A DNA stretch of 64,000 bases from Prorocentrum cordatum (GCA_963575745.1 CAUYUJ010017895.1:135001-199000), one strand, 5' to 3'. Numbered from the stretch's first letter, positions 31,849-42,330 are shown. Notes: generated by a model from the sequence alone, not told the origin. Translations and numbers: made by a program.

Positions 31849-33484
31849 CTGGCGAAGGACCCAACCATATGAAGTTGTGGGTACCGCAATTGTGAAAATA
31901 TTCTTCGGTGGGGCTCCCTATGGGGCCACGAAGCGCTGCGCTGGGCGGAGGGGGGACGCATGCGGGCGGTAGCACTGGGGCCGTCGGTGAAGGCCCGTTG
32001 GAAGCCACGAAACGCTGCACTGGGTGGGCGAACATACCAAATTAGGCGTGTGGGACGCATGTGGGCGGTCCGTTGGGGGGCTTCGGTGGAGCTCCCCATG
32101 GGGCCGCGAAGCGTTGTAAAGGGTGTGTGGTAATGCCAAATTGGGTGTGGGGGGCGCGTGCGGGCGGCTCCACTGGGGGTTTCGGTGGGGCTCCCTATGT
32201 GGCCACGAAGCGCTGTACTGGGTCTGTGAAGCTGCCAAAGTGGGCGTGGGGGGCGCATGCGGGCGGTCCCATTGGAGGCTTCGGTGGGGCTCCGTGTGGG
32301 GGACGCATGCGGGCGGTCCCACTGGGGGCTTCGGTGGAGCTCCCCATGAGGCCACGAAACGCTGCACTGGGTGGGTGAAAATACCAAATTAGGCGTGTGG
32401 GACGCACGCGGGCGGTCCCTTTGGGGGGCTTCGGTGGAGCTCCCCATGGGGCCGCGAAGCGTTGTACAGAGTGGGTGAACATGCCAAAGTGGGCGTGGGG
32501 GGCGCATGCGGGCGGTACCATTGGGGGGTTCGTGAAAATGCCAAATTAGGCGTGTGGGACGCGCGCGGACGGTCCCATTGGGGGCCTCGGTGGGGCTCCC
32601 CATGGGGCCGCGAAGCGTTGTAAAGGGTGTGTGGGAATGCCAAATTGGGAATGGGGGGCGCATACGGGCGGCTCCACTGGGGGCTTCGGTGAGGCTCCAT
32701 ATCTGGCCACGAAGCGCTGTACTGGGTCGGCGAAAACGCCAAATTGGGTGTGTGGGGGACGCATGCGGGCGGTCCCACTGCGGGCTTCGGTGGGGCTCCA
32801 TATTGGGCCACGAAGCGATTTACTGGGCGGGTGAAAACGCCAAGTTAAATGTGGGGGACGCATGTGGGCGGTCCCACTGGGGGCTTCGGTGGAGCTCCCT
32901 GTGGGGTCAAGAAGCGCTGTACTGGGCGGGTGAAAATGCCATATTGGGCGGGGGAGACGCATGCGGGCGGTCCCACTGGGGGGTTCGGTGGAGCTCCCTA
33001 TGGGGCCACGGGGCGCTGTACCGGGTGTGTGAAAAATGCCAAACTGGGCGTGGGGGGCGCATGCGGGCGGTCCCATTGAGGGTTTCGGTGGAGCTCCCTA
33101 TAGGGCCACGGAGCGCTGTAATGGGCGGGTGAACATGCCAAGTTGGGCGTGGGGGACGCACGCGGGCGGTCCCACTGGGGGCTTCGGTGGGACTCCCTAT
33201 TGGGCCACGAAGCGCTGTACTGGGCGGGTGAAAATGCCATATTGGATGTGGGGGACGCATGTGGGCGGTCCCACTGGGGGCTTCGGTGGAGCTCCCTATG
33301 GGGTCACGAAGCGCTGTACTGGGAGAGTGAAAATGCCAACGTGGGCTCCCTATGGGGCCACGAAGCGCTCTACTGGGTGGGCGAACATGCCAAATTGAGT
33401 GTGGGGGACGCATGCGGGCGGTCCCACTGGGGGCTTCGGTGGGGTTCCCTACGGGGCCACGAAACGCTGTGCTGGGTGGGTGAA
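31849..33484 (+). repeat. Satellite array A, about 100-bp units
   Basis: About 15 units marked by CTTCGGTGG.GCTCCC (31903, 32079, 32189 and so on to 33440). Spacing in the regular part (32685-33281) is about 96-101 bp. Unit core: GGGGCCACGAAGCGCTGTAC, GGGCGGGTGAAAATGCCA, GACGCATGCGGGCGGTCCCA. The array starts with a leader containing GGCGAAGGACCCAACCATATG that also starts array B. Because the unit length is not a multiple of three, the long minus-strand frame here is judged fortuitous. Confidence 0.9.
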
Positions 33485-33599
33485 ACGCATGGAAGAAGGA
33501 GGACGGAGGGGAGGAGGGGGAGGAAGATGAGAAGAAGAAAGGAACGCGGGGACCGTGTCTTCAAAACGAGGACCCAACACCACAAGATGGTTGGGAATA

Positions 33600-34010
33600 A
33601 AAGCGCATGGTTCCGCAACACGGGCTGTCAAACAAAAGTTTGCGCGCGCGCTCTTGCGAATTCTTTTTGTTGTATAGATACACTATATAAAACAAAAGTG
33701 CTTTTTTTTTCCAACATGTTCATCAAATGCCACCAAGCGGGCTTCGCGCGCGCATGTCGTAATCGTTCGAACGCCCTTGCGCGCGTGCCGCTGCGAGAAC
33801 CCTCTGGCGAACAATGGTACGAAGTGCACACGCGCGCGTCGTCGCGCGCGCATGGCGAAATCAATCAACAACGTCGCTGTCGGAACGAAGTCAAAACCGA
33901 CTGCCACACACAAATATTAAACACACATGGTATCACAACACCAGTTTTCAAACAAAAAAAGTGCGCTCGCGCCCTTGCGGATTCTTAAGAACACCATGGC
34001 TTGCCCAACA
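33600..34010 (+). repeat. Diverged repeats with AAACAAAAGT and GCGCGC motifs
   Basis: CAAACAAAAGTTTGCGCGCGCGCTCTTGCG (33630), AAACAAAAGTGCTTTTTTT (33690) and CAAACAAAAAAAGTGCGCTCGCGCCCTTGCG (33949). The palindromic ACGCGCGCGTCGTCGCGCGCGC occurs at 33831 and also at 31757. The period is irregular, roughly 150-300 bp. Confidence 0.55.
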
Positions 34011-34589
34011 CTCTCATGGAATTCAGCCAAACAGGCACCTGGCGCCGCATGCCGCCATCATTCGCACGCCCTTGCGCGCGTGCTGGAGGGGGGGTGGGAG
34101 TACGATCCATGTCGAAAAAACGGCATGCGGGCCACTCTCGCGCGTCGTCCGCGCGATCATGCCGAACCCTTTTCCAACAACTTCACCATCGACGCGATGA
34201 CGCCATCTTCGTCGTCGGCGTGGTCAACATCGGCGCCCGCAATGGCCGCGCCGTCGTCGTTGTCAACATCGCCACCCGCATCGCCACTATCATCATCGTG
34301 CCTACCGTGTTCGACGTTGCCATGATACCGCGCCCGCCCAAGTCGCCGATTCGCACTGAAGTGCCGGCTGGGATGTGCCCAGCGGTCAGCGCCACCGGGG
34401 CAGCGTCGGTCGCGCCAAACTAGCTGGCCATTGCGCGCGCGGGCGTGGGTTGGCGCGGCCGCAGGGATGCACCAACCAATGCCAAGGATGCATCGAAATC
34501 GCCACCGTATGGGTTTTGCAAACCAAGTTGCGGGTGGGTGGGTGGAATGTCATCCAAAGAATGGGATGTGTCAACTTGTTTGTTGAAAT

Positions 34590-34760
34590 CAATTGCGCCA
34601 TATAGGTTGCGCCACACGATCTACACAACATAGCTGGCATACCACACGCTGCACAGCACAAGTTGAACCACATAGATTGCACAACAACAACTATTGCACC
34701 GCCTGTGTTGCACCACGTGGAGGTTGCACCACACATATTGCGCATCAAAGATGGCACCAC
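34590..34760 (-). repeat. GTGCAAGCTATGTGGT minisatellite, reverse
   Basis: Units such as GGTTGCGCCACACGATCTAC and GTTGCACCACACATATTGCG: the reverse complement of the unit at 2300-2560. From 34180 to 34590 I see a short GTCGTC-rich part and otherwise nothing. Confidence 0.65.
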
Positions 34761-34932
34761 GAAGTTTCTACGGCATAGATTGCTCGCTCTACGCAGATGT
34801 AGCCACATCGATAGCTAGACACACACACTACCTGGTCTCCACGATGGCTAATGTATGTATGCATGCATGCATGCATGCATGCATGTAGGTTTGTATGGTT
34901 ATATACACATATATATATATACATGTATGTGT

Positions 34933-35153
34933 ATGTCTCGGCGCGCCGTTTGTTCTCAACGCGCCCGAGTGAACGACGCCGACACAACGACAAACCCACG
35001 GCAAGCCACGCGCCCCTCGCACAAATAGACGAAGTAAACAGCGCGGCAAACCCACCGCGAACCCACCGCGTGCGAGGCGGAGCTTGCCCCAATGGCCGAG
35101 GCGCCCTCCCAATGACGTAAGGCCGCGAGTCGGAACAAACGGCGCGGCGACAT
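34933..35153. mobile_element. Foldback element inside a microsatellite
   Basis: Left ATGTCTCGGCGCGCCGTTTG then TTC. Right GAACAAACGGCGCGGCGACA then T, the inverted counterpart over about 23-28 bp. The left flank is TATATATACATGTATGTGT and the right flank CTTACACACATACAAACACA, so it seems inserted in TA/CA repeat DNA. The interior has CCCACCGCGAACCCACCGCG. No coding content and no second copy seen. Confidence 0.7.
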
Positions 35154-35235
35154 ACTTACACACATACAAACACACACACACACACACACACCTATATACA
35201 GATTTACATATATATATATATATACAAACAGAACT

Positions 35236-36140
35236 TCAGTGGCGCTTCGCGCCATGCACCTTGGTCCTTGAAGTTTGGTACGCAGGCGGAATAGCATAAA
35301 GGTCAAGCCGACAATTTAGCGATAACTCCTTGTTGCCTTTTTCCGGCATCGCCGCTATGATAATGTTTTTCGGTGTCCTTCCTCCATGCTTCTTATTCTT
35401 AATGTTCGCCAAACCCTGCGCATTCTCCCCATCCTCCTCAGCGTTTTTTTGCGGAGGCTCCTCCTGGGAGAGCCTCTTGGGGCCTCACCAAAGTTGTTTC
35501 AAGCTTGTTAAGGCCTCCTGGAGGCCTCCTGGGCGTATTCCGGGGGCCTCTGGGGGCTTCCTCGGGCCACCCTGCCTCCAACCGCAGTCTCCCTGAACGA
35601 CCGGGTCACGATTTGGAATGCTTCGGAGGGTGTCTTGGGACCATCTTGGGCCGCCATGAGGCTCTCTGAGGGCCATCTTGGACCCGTGTTGTGCCGTTTT
35701 GGGGCTCTCTTGGACTGCCTGGAAGCCCTTTCGGATGGTTGTGGGGCGATTTGGGAGCCTCCCAGGCGGCTTCGGACGCCCAGAAGACCGCCGTCTTGGA
35801 GCGTCGGGAAGCCGAAAAGAGAACCCAAACATTCACCAAAAACCGATGGAAAATCCATGATTGTTGCCTCTTGGGGCTTTCTTGGGAGTGCTCTTCTTGG
35901 AGGCTTCTTTGGGGCCGTCCTGGAGGCCTCTTGGGCAATCTTAAGGTCACGTCGGTCACTCTTGGAGCGCTCTTGTGCTGTCTTGGGGGTCTCTGAGACG
36001 TATCCGATGACCCCCCTGATCGCCCTGGGTGTGCTGGGAAGGCTTGGCAAAACGCCCTGCGAGGCCGGGGGGGCCGCTTCGAGGCCCGTCCAGAGGGTCC
36101 CAAAGCCCCAGATTCCGGGAGTCCTGTTTTTTTGGGGGGG
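35236..36140 (-). repeat. 0.9-kb duplicated segment, copy 2 (inverted)
   Basis: Reverse complement of 29185-30066 with scattered substitutions and small indels. It starts at ATGCACCTTGGTCCTTGAAG and ends around CCCAAAGCCCCAGATTCCGG. Bordered by TA-rich microsatellites at 35186-35224 and 36190-36340. It contains the reverse of the CCAAGAGG array. Confidence 0.9.
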
Positions 36141-36189
36141 TCCCCCCGTCCGGGCTGATAAAAATATCGGAAGACGACTATACACAGAT

Positions 36190-36191
36190 TG

Positions 36192-36222
<31 letters not shown>

Positions 36223-36225
36223 ATA

Positions 36226-36268
<43 letters not shown>

Positions 36269-36345
36269 GTATGTATGTGTATTTGTATTTGTATATGTAT
36301 TTGTGTATATATACGTGTATACGTATACACGTATACATCCATGTC
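36190..36345 (+). repeat. TA-rich microsatellite
   Basis: (TA)n then (TATATG)n and TACGTATACGTG variants. Confidence 0.9.
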
Positions 36346-36451
36346 TTTGTACAGCGGCAGCAATGGCGGCGCTCAGCCTTGAGCGCCCTGGCTGGAGTTA
36401 ACGCCGCGTCCACGCCGCGCGAAACCATTCGTGCGGCGTGCGGCCTCAGAG

Positions 36452-36665
36452 GGAGGAGTGGCCCTTCTAAGAAGGAAAGGGCCTTGTCAGAAGCCCTCCT
36501 AGAAAGGTGACCTTCTGAGAAGGAAGGGGCCTCCTAAGAAGAAAGGGACCTTCTAAGAAGGAACGGGGCCTTCTAAGAATGAAGGGGCCTTCTAAGAGGG
36601 AGGGCAGATACCTTCTGAGAAGGGCGAAACCTTCTCATAAGGAGGGCCTTCTCAGAAGCCCTCCC
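36452..36665 (+). repeat. GGCCTTCTAAGAAGGAA minisatellite
   Basis: About ten units of roughly 15-25 bp. Each carries the palindrome CCTTCTNAGAAGG (with AGAGGGAGGG variants), so single strands could fold into a chain of small hairpins. Confidence 0.85.
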
Positions 36666-37393
36666 TGCATCATCAAAGAAGCCGCCTGCCCCTTTCTAGG
36701 AAGACCCCCGTTTCGAAGAGCCCCCCCCTACAGCCTTCTTCGAAGGCCGCTGCCATCGTGCCACCCCCTTCCCTGGGATATGACGTCGCGGAAAACATAG
36801 CCTGGCGAAGGACCCAACTAAATGCAGTTGTGAAAACAGAACTTGTGAGCATCGCCTTCAGTGGAGCCCTCCCTGTGGGGCCACGACGCGTGTGAGCGGT
36901 GCGTCGAAATGGAAGGAGAAGGCATGCGAGCCCTGGCACTGGGGCCTGGGGTGGAACTCCCTGTGGGCCAAGAAGCGTGCGAGGGACGCGCCGAAACTGT
37001 GTGGAGAAGGCATGCGGGCACTGGCGCTGGGGCCTCAGGTGGAGCTCCCCAGTGGGCCACGAAAACTGTGAAGGATGCGCCGAGATGGCGTGGAGAAGGC
37101 ATGCGGGTCATGGCGCTGGGGCCTGTGGGGGAGCCCCCTCTCGGGCCACGAAACGTCTGAGAGGTGCGCCGAAGAAGAGCGGAGAAGGCATGCGAGCGCA
37201 AGCAATGGAGCCGTGGGTGGAGCCCTCCATAGGGGCCACGAAGCATGTGCGGGGTGCGCCGGAGTGGCGTGGAGAAGGCACGTGGGGGCAACTACTGGGG
37301 CCTTGGGTGGAGCTCTCTGAGTGTGTGGCCACAAAGCGCGCGAGGGGTGCGCCGGAGAAATGGTGCGGAGGAGGCATGACGGCGGGACCACTG

Positions 37394-37653
37394 CCCTGAC
37401 TCCGGATCCGCCCTACTTTGGGGAAATTCGTAAGTAGGGCTTGGAATTTCCGCCTTACTTTTCAAGCCCCGCTGATGCCAATTTCCGCCCTACTTTTCTG
37501 TTGTTGTTTCCGCCCTACTTCTGTGGATGTTCGCCCCATTTTATGTTGGGTGCAGAAATTTCCGCCCTACTTTTTCGGCTCCTTATAAGTGGATTTCCGA
37601 CGCAATTTTAAGTTGGGAAAAAAAAGCCAAAGTAGGGCGGATCTGGAGTCAGG
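37394..37653 (+). mobile_element. IR-A element, copy 2 (in satellite)
   Basis: About 260 bp: CCCTGACTCCGGATCCGCCC to GGGCGGATCTGGAGTCAGG. The satellite reads ...ACCACTG before and TGGGGCC... after, where uninterrupted units read ACCACTGGGGCC. The 2 bp TG is therefore duplicated at the insertion site (taking the element to 37654). Confidence 0.9.
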
Positions 37654-37879
37654 ATGGGGCCTTAGATGGAGCTCCCTTTGGGGCTACGCCTCGCGTGAGG
37701 GCTGCGCCGACACGGTGCGGAGAAGGTCTGCGGGCGCAGCCGCTGTGGCCACCCGCGGAGCGCCCCCTATGGAGCCACGGCGTACACGACCTCACATGTG
37801 GAGCGGAGAAGGCATGCGGCTGGCCACTGGGGCTTCAGGTGGAGCCCCCTATGCCCTGTGTGGCCACGCAACGACTGAG

Positions 37880-38139
37880 CCCTGACTCCGGATCCGCCCT
37901 ACTTTGGCTTTTTTTTCCCACTTGAAATTGCGTCGGAAATCCACCTAGAAGGGGCCGAAAAAGTAGGGCGGAAATTGCTGCACCCAACATAAAATGGGGC
38001 GAAAATCCACAGAAGTAGGGCGGAAACAACAACAGAAAAGTAGGGCGGAAATTGGCATCAGCGGGGCTTGAAAAGTAAGGCGGAAATTCCAAGCCCTACT
38101 TACGAATTTCCCCAAAGTAGGGCGGATCCGGAGTCAGGG
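37880..38139 (-). mobile_element. IR-A element, copy 3 (in satellite)
   Basis: About 260 bp, opposite orientation to copy 2, with a perfect 26-bp terminal inverted repeat starting CTGACTCCGGATCC. The satellite reads ...GACTGAG before and AGGGGTGCGCC after. Uninterrupted units have GTGAGGGGTGCGCC, so AG is duplicated. Confidence 0.9.
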
Positions 38140-38821
38140 AGGGGTGCGCCGAGATGATGTGGAGAAGGCATGCGGGCGCGACCATTTGGGCCTCAAGTGG
38201 AGCTCCGTGTGGGACCACGGCATACATGAGGGGTGCGCCGGAATGGTGCGGAGGAGGCATGCGGGCGCAACCCCTGGGGTGGGGCTCCCTGTGGCCACGA
38301 CACGTGTGAAAGATGTACGGAACAAATTGTGGAGGAGGCATGCGGGCGCAACCACTGGGGCATCAGGTGAAGCTGTCTATGGGGTCACGAAAGGTGCGAT
38401 GAAAATGAGTCGAGAAGGCATGTGGGCGCAACCACTGGGGCCTTAAGTGGAGCCCCCATATGTGGTCACGAAGCGCGTGAGGATGCGCCGAAATGGTGTG
38501 GAGAAGGCATGCGGGCGCGCAATCACTGGGGCCTTCGGGGCAGAACTCTATGAGGCCACGACACGCGTGAGGGTTGCGCCGAAATGGTGTGGAGAAGGCA
38601 TGCGGGCGCAACCACTGGGGCCTGAAGTCGTGAGGGGTGCGCCGACATTGTGTGGAGAAGGCATGCGGGAGCAACCACTGGGGCCTTCGGTGGAGCCCCC
38701 TATGTGGCCACGAAACGTGTGAGGGATGCGCCGACAGGGTGTGGAGAAGGCAGGCCGGCGCAACCACTGGGGCCTCAGGCGGAGCTCCCTATGGGGCCAC
38801 GAAACGCGTGAGGGGTCGGGT

Positions 38822-38984
38822 CTCCCGCGGCCGTTCGGGACGATCTGGGCACGCCAAGAATGCCCTCGACGAGTCGCAGCTGATGGCAGCCACCCCGCCT
38901 TCTGAAAACCTCCGGAAACCTGCGAAACCTAAGAACAACTCGCGAAATTCGAGGAACAAGAAACTGCGTAAGCACGGTTTCTCA
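38822..38984. other. No feature recognised
   Basis: Unique-looking DNA between satellite array B and the IR-C copy. A short frame here (CGACGAGTCGCAGCTGATGG region) shows no known domain. Confidence 0.4.
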
Positions 38985-39115
38985 GAGGTCCGCGTGGATT
39001 TCTTGGATCGGCGCTGGGCCCCTCCCTGTGGCGTGGAGCGCGCCAGTGGCGTCGCCAGAGGCGCCACCAAGGGAGCCTCAGCGCCGATCCAAGAAATCCG
39101 CGCGGGGCGTCGGAA
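38985..39115 (+). mobile_element. IR-C element, copy 2
   Basis: GTCCGCGTGGATTTCTTGGA on the left and TCCAAGAAATCCGCGCGGGG on the right are inverted. GGCGCTGGGCCCCTCCCTG and GCCAGAGGCGCCACCAAGGG are internal. The outer TGACATAAACG-type arm of copy 1 is not evident here. Confidence 0.75.
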
Positions 39116-40686
39116 ATCCCGGAAAGGTTCTGTTTACGCAGCTTTTCCTCTTCGATTACATCGGCTACACGCAGGAGTGACCCTGGGTAAGAGTGACCTT
39201 TGGTGCGCGGCTGCTTGGGGGCCGCGGGGGGGCCGAGCGCAGGCGCGCAGGACGCTACCATCGCACCGCGCTCGGCGATTTTGGGGGCCCCGCTGGGCCC
39301 GCACCCGAGGGCACCCCAGCGAGAGGTCATTCTTGCGCACAGCCGACTCCACGCTCCCCAGCGCTACCCCCCTTGGCACCGCCCGGCATGGCGGCGGCCG
39401 GCGCGGCGCCCGCGGAGCGCGCGCGCGCCGCGCGCAGGACGCCGCGCGGGGGGGGGGCCACTGGCGGTCGCCGCGGCCGGCGCGTGAAGCGCGCTGGCGA
39501 GTGCCGCCGCTTGCGGCACAGGCGCGCGCGGAGTGCGCGGCGGGGCACGGTGAGGGCAGTGGATAAGGTGGATAAGGAATCCAGGGTCTCGAAGCCAGTG
39601 GATCTTCGATCGTGGATTGGCCATGGGTATCACCACCGCCCTTGTTAGATAAGGAACCCTCCAGGGTCTGCAGCCTCCTGTGCACATTCCTTAATCAACG
39701 CCCCCACTGTAATAGAATCGGCGGGTTTGGAGGATGTATCGGGCTCCGCGGCCGCTTCAGGGCGTCCTGGAACGCTCTGAGAGCGTTCCGGAACGCGCTC
39801 TGGAACGGATTCATCCTCGGCCCAGCCCCGCCCGAGGTAGGCAGGTTTAGGGAGAACGACGAAGGGCTACGAAGCAAGATGAGTGGGCCGATGAGCCGAA
39901 CCGGGCCATAGGCCCAGGGTTCGCCGAGATTCAACCCTGGACTCAGCCAGATTGAGACGGGATTATAGGCGGAGCTGAACAGGATTACATACGTTGCGTG
40001 TGATGTTCGGTGCCTTGGCGTACTGTCAGCAGCCTTCGGCCGGCTACGTTCCAGGCGAAATTCGTATCATTCGCCAGCTGGTTGCCCTCCCTCCTTCCTC
40101 CTCCTCCCGTCGCGCACGTGGTGATCTGTGCGACCGCCGTCGTGCCGCCGCTCCCGCAAAGCGGTGAGAATAGGCTGACCGTTGTCTTCTCGCTTACGCG
40201 CTCGGGCGTATGGCATGAGTGAGTGAACAGGATCATGCCAGATTGGGCCGGCTCTCGGCCACGGACATACCCGCGCCGATGCTGAGGAGTTGCATCCTGA
40301 GTGTGCGTCTGCCCAGAGAGGGTTACGTGCTGAGCCCGCGGGCACGGGTCCTCAAGCAGGGACTGCGGGGCCGAGGCGGCTGCCGCGGCCCCGCAACTTG
40401 GCCACCCAGGGATCGAGTAGGGGATCGACTACAGAACTGACTTAACACCAAGCTGATGTTTCCGTCGCATCTGCGAGAAATGCGTAGAATGTTCCGTAGG
40501 TCTACGGAGCTGCGATTTGTGTCGAAGACTCGACGGGAGATCAATTTTGGGGTAAAAGCTGCATCTGATCTCTTACACTTGGGGTTGATCGGAGAGGACA
40601 CACGAGAGGACGCAAGACCCTTCCGAGGGCCACGTTGTCACAGGAATGTCGATGGCCTGGGTCGCGAAACACAGGACTCAGGGCTA
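39116..40686. other. No gene recognised; short palindromic GAACGC repeats
   Basis: About 1.5 kb. A TGGAACGCTCTGAGAGCG/TTCCGGAACGCGC palindromic cluster lies at 39768-39812. The rest is GC-rich with open frames but no recognisable protein. An early stretch (39180-39560) is strongly CG-rich. Candidate for transcript mapping. Confidence 0.35.
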
Positions 40687-40873
40687 CCCAGACCCCCGAC
40701 GTCGTGATTTTTTCACAACGTCGACCCCAAGAAGTCTGGACCCCTTCCCAGGGACCGGTTTCTCATCCTGGGTCGTTTTCTGACGGCCCCGAGGCCAGGG
40801 CAAGGCATCCGGAGGCCGAAAATACGGAAAAACCTCCCGTCGCAATTTTGATCACAACGCGAGCAGGTCTGGG
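40687..40873 (-). mobile_element. IR-H element, copy 6 (reverse)
   Basis: 187 bp: CCCAGACCCCCGACGTCGTG at the left and GCAGGTCTGGG at the right. GATTTTTTCACAACGTCGAC and GGCCGAAAATACGGAAAAAC are the reverse of the conserved blocks. TA flanks both sides (CTA|CCC and GGG|TAC), consistent with a 2-bp target duplication. Confidence 0.85.
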
Positions 40874-41236
40874 TACCCTTGGCTTGGCAGGGTCGACCTG
40901 CTAGTCAACCTCGACTGCACTCGCAGGACGCTGGGGGGCAGAAGGGCGGCGGCGCCCCCTCGTGGGGGGAGGCAGGGCGAGTCGCCGATCGCGCCACCGC
41001 CCGCCCCAAGACGAAGGGCAAGCCTGGGCCGGATGGAATCGCGAAGTCGGAGTGGGATCGGGAGCGGATCGGGTCGCGCGTGGGAATTTTCGGTGGCAGC
41101 TCATGGGAGCCTCCCACAACATCTTCCCGGGCCCAGACGCCACTCGCCGAGGCGAGTCGACGCGGAAGACGGAATTAGCAGGGTAGGCCAGGCTCCCATG
41201 ATTTACCACAGGAGGAAGCGGATCGAGCTCGCCGCG

Positions 41237-41284
<48 letters not shown>

Positions 41285-41290
41285 ACGAAT
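41237..41290 (+). repeat. (CGA)n microsatellite
   Basis: A near-pure GAC/CGA run with one GGC. From 40874 to 41236 I see nothing recognisable. Confidence 0.95.
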
Positions 41291-41374
41291 CCGAAGCGGG
41301 TCGAGCTCCGCTCCTGCAGGCCGGAGACGGAGTCGGATCGCGCCGGGTCGGATCGAGACCGGCGTCGAGGCCCG

Positions 41375-41622
41375 CCCTGACTCCGGATCCGCCCTACTTT
41401 GGGGAAATTCGTATGTGGGGCTTGGAATTTCCGCCTTACTTTTCAAGCCCCGCTGATGCCAATTTCCGCCCTACTTTTCTGTTGCTGTCTCTCTGGATTT
41501 CCGTCCTCTTTTATGCTGGGTGCAGCAATATCCGCCCTACTTTTTCGGCCTCTCATAGGTGGATTTCCGACGCAACTTTAAGTTGGAAAAAAAGCCAAAG
41601 TAGGGCGGAACCAGAGTCAGGG
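41375..41622 (+). mobile_element. IR-A element, copy 4
   Basis: CCCTGACTCCGGATCCGCCC at the left; GCGGAACCAGAGTCAGGG at the right. Same internal order as copy 2 with small deletions (the TTGTTGTTTCC block is shortened). CG flanks both ends, consistent with a 2-bp target duplication. Confidence 0.9.
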
Positions 41623-42100
41623 CGGGGAGCCGATCGGAGCGGCTCGGCTCGCGAGCAGCCCCGCGTCGGGCGGTGGGGTCTGCTCGGCCTGGCGTCTGCC
41701 CTCGCCTCGGCCCCAGGAGGGCCGCTCGCGCCGGAGCCTGCGGGGCCACCAGGCGCGGAGAGAGCTGCAGGACGGGAGGCTGCCCCGCCGGGGGGAGGGG
41801 TCGTGAGCTCTTGAGCCCGCGAGGCTACACAGAACAACATGCTCCGCCTCGCCATTGCTCGGACGTCCGTCCCTCGTGCATGCTGCTGCCTGGTGCGTGC
41901 AGGCTCGTCCCAAGACGGCCCATGAGGCTCCCCGAGGGCCTCCGCCCAGAAGACGTGCACCCGCCCGAGAGCGATGCCAAGTCGGGCGATCCCCGCTCGC
42001 GAGCACGCGAGGCAGGACCGCCGGGGAGCCCCGGGGAGCCCCGCGGCCGCGGCGTGCAGGGTCCGGCGGGCGAGGCGGGCCGCGAGAGCTCGCCCCCCTA
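41623..42100. other. No feature recognised
   Basis: GC-rich DNA without recognisable protein or repeat. Confidence 0.4.
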
Positions 42101-42102
42101 TA

Positions 42103-42330
42103 GATGGAAGCCTCGCGGCCCCCCCCTGCCGGGGTCGAGGAGCCGCTCGTCTTGGGCGCCCGAGTGATACGGGGTAACTCGGGTCCGGGGTAAGTCGGGT
42201 TCGGAATGCCGAAAAACGAGCCCGAGTTAGCCCTGACCCGAGTTACCCGTGATGATTCGGGGCTCTGATAGATGGAAACCTCGCGGCCCCCCCCTGCCGG
42301 GGTCGAGGAGCCGCTCGTCGGAGGTGTCCG
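42103..42330 (+). repeat. 50-bp direct repeats enclosing a small foldback
   Basis: TAGATGGAAGCCTCGCGGCC...GGGGTCGAGGAGCCGCTCGTC at 42102-42151 and again at about 42268-42320. Between them is an inverted pair, GGGTAACTCGGGTCCGG (about 42171) and CTGACCCGAGTTACCC (about 42234), with GTAAGTCGGGTTCGG/CGAGCCCGAGTTAGCC also paired. It looks like a foldback of about 80 bp within a duplication. Confidence 0.7.

Larger units (their letters stand above)
36800..38820 (+). repeat. Satellite array B, about 90-bp units, split by IR-A
   Basis: About 16 units marked by GAGAAGGCATGCGGGCGC and CACTGGGGCCT...GGAGCTCCCTATGGGGCCACGAAACG. It begins with GCCTGGCGAAGGACCCAACT, the same leader as array A (31849). 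Two IR-A elements (37394-37653, 37880-38139) interrupt it, leaving about 226 bp of satellite between them. The two arrays share GGAGCTCCCTATGGGGCCAC. Confidence 0.9.

Noticed and set aside
31818-32801. 327-codon minus-strand frame over satellite array A with repeated Pro/Arg/His/Trp motifs
   Set aside because: The satellite period is about 96-101 bp and not consistently a multiple of three. The apparent repeats switch frame from unit to unit, and related frames are open on both strands.
34855-34890. CRISPR-like or other array at the ATGC repeat and neighbouring short repeats
   Set aside because: A plain tetranucleotide microsatellite without spacers. None of the tandem arrays in the window has constant repeats with unique spacers.
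37394-37653. IR-A elements as introners (introns created by insertion)
   Set aside because: With the empty site known from the satellite, precise removal would not leave GN...AG boundaries, and these copies lie in noncoding satellite.
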